Part shown: in pieces, positions 61,583 to 64,000 of the stretch
Layout of the letters: each line of letters opens with the position of its first letter
How positions within the stretch are numbered: position 1 is the stretch's first letter
Assembly: GCF_000184685.1 (NCBI RefSeq)
Contig: NC_014830.1
Span: 1,178,001 to 1,242,000, forward strand
From: Intrasporangium calvum DSM 43043
GTDB lineage: Bacteria > Actinomycetota > Actinomycetes > Actinomycetales > Dermatophilaceae
Reading direction: 5' to 3'
Length of the DNA: 64,000 bases
Made by a program: the position numbers and the translations under genes
The notes under the pieces: model-generated
The model's database searches: none
What the model was told of the DNA's origin: nothing
What the model saw: only the letters and a program-made list of their open reading frames with translations

Positions 61583-62476
61583 ATGCCACCCCAACTCACC
61601 GTCGCAGTCCTCGGACTGGGCGCGATGGGTCTGCCCATGGCGAGTCGTCTCGCCGAGCAGTTCACCGTCCGCGGTTACGACATCAACCCAGAGCGGAGCG
61701 CTCTGGCCGCCGAGCAGGGAGTCGTCCAGGCGACCTCCTCGCGCGAGGCAGCGACCGGAGCGGACGCCGTCCTGCTCGCGGTCCGCAACCGCGCCCAGCT
61801 CGACGAGGCGCTCTACGGGGATGACGGAGTCGCAGCCGTCCTTTCACCCGGAGCCGTCGTCATCCTCACCTCGACCGTCGGGATCGAGGCGGTCCGCGAT
61901 GTCGCCGGCCAGCTCGACACCGCCGGCTTCCACCTGGTCGACGCCCCCATCTCGGGTGGGCCGGCCCGCGCGGGGACCGGTGACCTGCTCATCGTCGTCG
62001 GTGCGACGGACGAGGCCTTCTCCGCCGCCCAGCCGATCCTCGAGCACCTCGCCTCGACACTGGAGCGGATGGGCCCGCTCCCGGGTGACGGCCAGGCGAT
62101 GAAGACCGTCAATCAGCTCCTCTGTGGCGTGCACATCGCCGCTGGTGCCGAGGCCCTGGCCCTCGCCGGGCAGCTCGGCCTCGATCAGGAGCAGGTGCTC
62201 CGCACCCTCGGCGCCGGGGCGGCAGCGTCCTTCATGCTCGGCGACCGCGGTCCGCGGATGCTGCAGGCCCACGACGACGGTGGCGCCGAGGTGCGCAGCC
62301 GCCTCGACATCTTCGTCAAGGACATGGGCATCGTCAGCCGCGCCGCTCAGGGCGTCGGCCTCGCCACGCCGGTCGCCGCCGCGGCCGAGCAGCTCTACCT
62401 CATCGGCCAGGCCCACGGGCTGGCGGCCTCCGACGACTCGTCCGTCATCACCGTCCTCACCCCCAAGGAGAACTGA
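61583..62476 (+). CDS. L-threonate/D-erythronate dehydrogenase-like enzyme
   Basis: 297-aa beta-hydroxyacid dehydrogenase family enzyme (LtnD-like). VAVLGLGAMGLPMASRLAEQ binds NAD, VDAPISGGPARAGTGDLLIV is the substrate loop and QAMKTVNQLLCGVHIAAGAE carries the catalytic Lys. AAGGAGG precedes the ATG. It would oxidise a four-carbon sugar acid to the oxo-acid used by the upstream kinase. It lies 48 bp after the kinase and 2 bp before the transporter. Which tetronate isomer it uses cannot be read from sequence alone. Confidence 0.88.
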   Translation: MPPQLTVAVLGLGAMGLPMASRLAEQFTVRGYDINPERSALAAEQGVVQATSSREAATGADAVLLAVRNRAQLDEALYGDDGVAAVLSPGAVVILTSTVGIEAVRDVAGQLDTAGFHLVDAPISGGPARAGTGDLLIVVGATDEAFSAAQPILEHLASTLERMGPLPGDGQAMKTVNQLLCGVHIAAGAEALALAGQLGLDQEQVLRTLGAGAAASFMLGDRGPRMLQAHDDGGAEVRSRLDIFVKDMGIVSRAAQGVGLATPVAAAAEQLYLIGQAHGLAASDDSSVITVLTPKEN

Positions 62477-62478
62477 CC

Positions 62479-63924
62479 ATGGGAACCGCTGGTCTCTTCA
62501 TCACCGCCCTGCTCGCAGTCGTCTTGCTGCTCGTCCTCGTGATTCGGTTCGAGCTGCCGGCGTTCGTCTCGCTTCTCCTCGTCTCCATGGGGACGGCGCT
62601 CGTCGCCGGCGTCCCGATCGGCGAGGTGGTCCCGACGATGGTCGCCGGGATGGGCAAGGTGCTCGGGTCGGTCGCCATCGTGGTCGGCCTCGGGTCGATG
62701 CTGGGCCGCCTCATCGAGGTCTCCGGTGGTGCCGACCACCTGGCCCGCAAGTTCACCCAGGTGCTCGGCCCGAAGCGCGTCATCGTCGCCCTGACGGCGG
62801 CGGCGTTCATCCTCGGCATCCCGGTGTTCTTCGACGTCGCCTTCATCATCCTGGCGCCGATCGTCTTCGCCTTCGCCAAGATCGCCAAACTCAACCCGCT
62901 CAAGGTCGGACTCCCCGTCGGTGCCGTGCTGCTCACCCTGCACGTCACCGTGCCACCGCACCCGGGCCCGGTCGCGGCCGCGGCCCTCACCGGTGCTGAC
63001 GTGGGCCTGCTCACCGTCCTCTCCCTCGTGATCGGCGCCATCGTCTCGGTCATCGGCTATTTCGCGGCGAAGCTGTTCGACGTCCGCAAGATCGTCCTGG
63101 GTGACTCCCCGGCCACGGAGGCGGTTGACCAGCACGACAGCAGCACCCCGGCGGACAGCGACGGCCCCGGAGCTGTGTCCCCGGGCAGCCCCTCCTCGGG
63201 CGGCGTGGCGACGGCGATCTCGACGGCCACCCGCACGCAGCCGACGACGAAGACGCCCGGTACGGGCACGATCATCGGCCTCATCCTGCTGCCGATCGTC
63301 CTCATGATGCTCGGGTCCACGCTGTCCACGGTCCTCGGCAAGGAGCACGACTTCACGCCGATCGCCTCCTTCATCGGGGCGCCGACGACTGCGCTGCTCG
63401 TCGGCGTCCTGGTCGCCTACCTCGTCATCGGTCACCGCACCGGTTGGACGAAGACGAAGCGCAGCCTCGTCGCCGACTCCGCCCTGCCCATCGTTGCCGT
63501 CATCATCTTCGTCACCGGCGCCGGCGGCGTGTTCGCCAACGTGCTCGTCGAGTCCGGTATCGGGGACGCCCTGACGAACAGCCTGACCTCGATCGGTCTC
63601 CCGGTCATCGTCGCCGGCTTCCTCATCTCGCAGGCGCTGCGGGCGGCGCAGGGCTCGGCCACCGTCGCGATCCTCACGACGGGCGGACTGCTCGCGGACG
63701 CCATCGCCAGCGGGGGCTACTCGCCGCTGCAGATCGCCCTGATCACGCTGGCGATCGGTTTCGGCGGCCTCGGCCTGTCCCACATCAACGACTCCGGTTT
63801 CTGGATCGTGACGAAGTACCTCGGCCTGTCCGTGGCCGATGGGCTCAGGACGTGGACCGTGCTGACCACGATCTGTGGGGTGAGCGGGTTCCTCCTCACA
63901 TGGGCGGCCTTCGCCATCGTGTGA
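62479..63924 (+). CDS. GntP-family gluconate/acid-sugar:proton symporter
   Basis: 481-aa inner-membrane carrier of about 12-14 helices. LVAGVPIGEVVPTMVAGMGK, GLGSMLGRLIEVSGGADHLA, FFDVAFIILAPIVFAFAK and LTLHVTVPPHPGPVAAAALT are signature blocks. A hydrophilic Ser/Pro-rich loop (residues ~210-260) divides the halves. SQALRAAQGSATVAILTTGG is conserved in the second half. It should import the four-carbon acid sugar metabolised by the two upstream enzymes. The start is 2 bp after the dehydrogenase stop with AAGGAG, and a terminator follows. Confidence 0.9.
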   Translation: MGTAGLFITALLAVVLLLVLVIRFELPAFVSLLLVSMGTALVAGVPIGEVVPTMVAGMGKVLGSVAIVVGLGSMLGRLIEVSGGADHLARKFTQVLGPKRVIVALTAAAFILGIPVFFDVAFIILAPIVFAFAKIAKLNPLKVGLPVGAVLLTLHVTVPPHPGPVAAAALTGADVGLLTVLSLVIGAIVSVIGYFAAKLFDVRKIVLGDSPATEAVDQHDSSTPADSDGPGAVSPGSPSSGGVATAISTATRTQPTTKTPGTGTIIGLILLPIVLMMLGSTLSTVLGKEHDFTPIASFIGAPTTALLVGVLVAYLVIGHRTGWTKTKRSLVADSALPIVAVIIFVTGAGGVFANVLVESGIGDALTNSLTSIGLPVIVAGFLISQALRAAQGSATVAILTTGGLLADAIASGGYSPLQIALITLAIGFGGLGLSHINDSGFWIVTKYLGLSVADGLRTWTVLTTICGVSGFLLTWAAFAIV

Positions 63925-63938
63925 CCCCTGTCAAGGGA

Positions 63939-63966
63939 GAAGGGCCGTCCGACCGGGCGGCCCTTC
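63939..63966 (+). terminator. Terminator after the GntP gene
   Basis: GAAGGGCCG (63939-63947) pairs with CGGCCCTTC (63958-63966) and is followed by TTGG. It lies 15 bases after the stop, indicating that the acid-sugar operon ends with the transporter. Confidence 0.8.
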
Positions 63967-63983
63967 TTGGCGTCCGGCTCCTC

Positions 63984-64000
63984 GTCGAGTGTGCAGTTCC
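63984..64000. repeat. Motif B at the right window edge
   Basis: GTCGAGTGTGCAGTTCC, motif B cut by the end of the window. Confidence 0.75.

Overview
The window is about 70% G+C, with short overlapping operons, frequent GTG starts and a terminal neighbourhood of folD, a DUF3017 gene and mdh. This fits an actinomycete, most likely Micrococcales of the Intrasporangiaceae type; that placement is an inference from gene content and base composition. The 3' end of purH is at the left edge, while folD, DUF3017 and mdh lie about 51 kb away. In many actinobacteria purH, folD and mdh sit close together, so most of the window looks like accessory catabolic DNA placed inside a housekeeping neighbourhood.

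Layout. (1) 0.4-28.7 kb is dominated by nucleobase/ureide catabolism. It holds a barbiturase-type ring-opening amidohydrolase with a carbamate kinase, a decayed carboxyltransferase gene, hydantoinase-type HyuAB, and a translationally coupled molybdenum-hydroxylase operon (fused FAD/2Fe-2S subunit, Mo subunit, CoxG, CN-hydrolase) behind a uracil-type NCS2 permease. A PucR regulator is divergent from an AllH-like (DUF2877) gene and a fused FdrA-DUF1116 gene. Interspersed are an MMPL exporter with a MarR regulator, a two-component system, a DUF2202 protein and a persulfide-dioxygenase-like protein with a CsoR/CstR-type operator. (2) 28.9-29.1 kb is a cold-shock gene. (3) 29.3-42.4 kb is a complete catechol meta-cleavage lower pathway with two IclR regulators and a NitT/TauT-type ABC importer, but no ring-hydroxylating upper pathway. 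(4) 42.7-50 kb holds a DUF559-like protein, an asymmetric heterodimeric ABC exporter, a ferredoxin-reductase-like flavoprotein and a hemerythrin. (5) 50-58 kb holds UbiB-like kinase, folD, DUF3017, a response regulator/kinase/GerMN lipoprotein set, a STAS operon and mdh. (6) 58.2-63.9 kb is a four-carbon acid-sugar (threonate/erythronate-type) system: class II aldolase, GntR regulator, OtnK-like kinase, LtnD-like dehydrogenase and GntP transporter.

How the genes may work together. The left third suggests an oxidative pyrimidine pathway: uracil uptake (permease with a glutamate-type ENIG motif), hydroxylation to barbiturate (Mo hydroxylase) and ring opening to ureidomalonate (barbiturase). A three-domain oxalurate-carbamoyltransferase-like complex (FdrA, DUF1116, DUF2877) could then phosphorolyse the ureide to carbamoyl phosphate, from which carbamate kinase makes ATP. 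The last link is a hypothesis from gene content.

The second theme is a dense family of short palindromic repeats. Motif A has the core CAGCGGCATACGG and motif B the core GTCGAGTGTGCACTTC. They lie in most intergenic spacers as hairpins or tandem arrays and also inside several genes, where they encode linkers or tails. The most striking case joins the FAD and iron-sulfur subunits of the Mo hydroxylase into one polypeptide.

I saw no rRNA or tRNA genes, CRISPR arrays, insertion sequences or phage genes.
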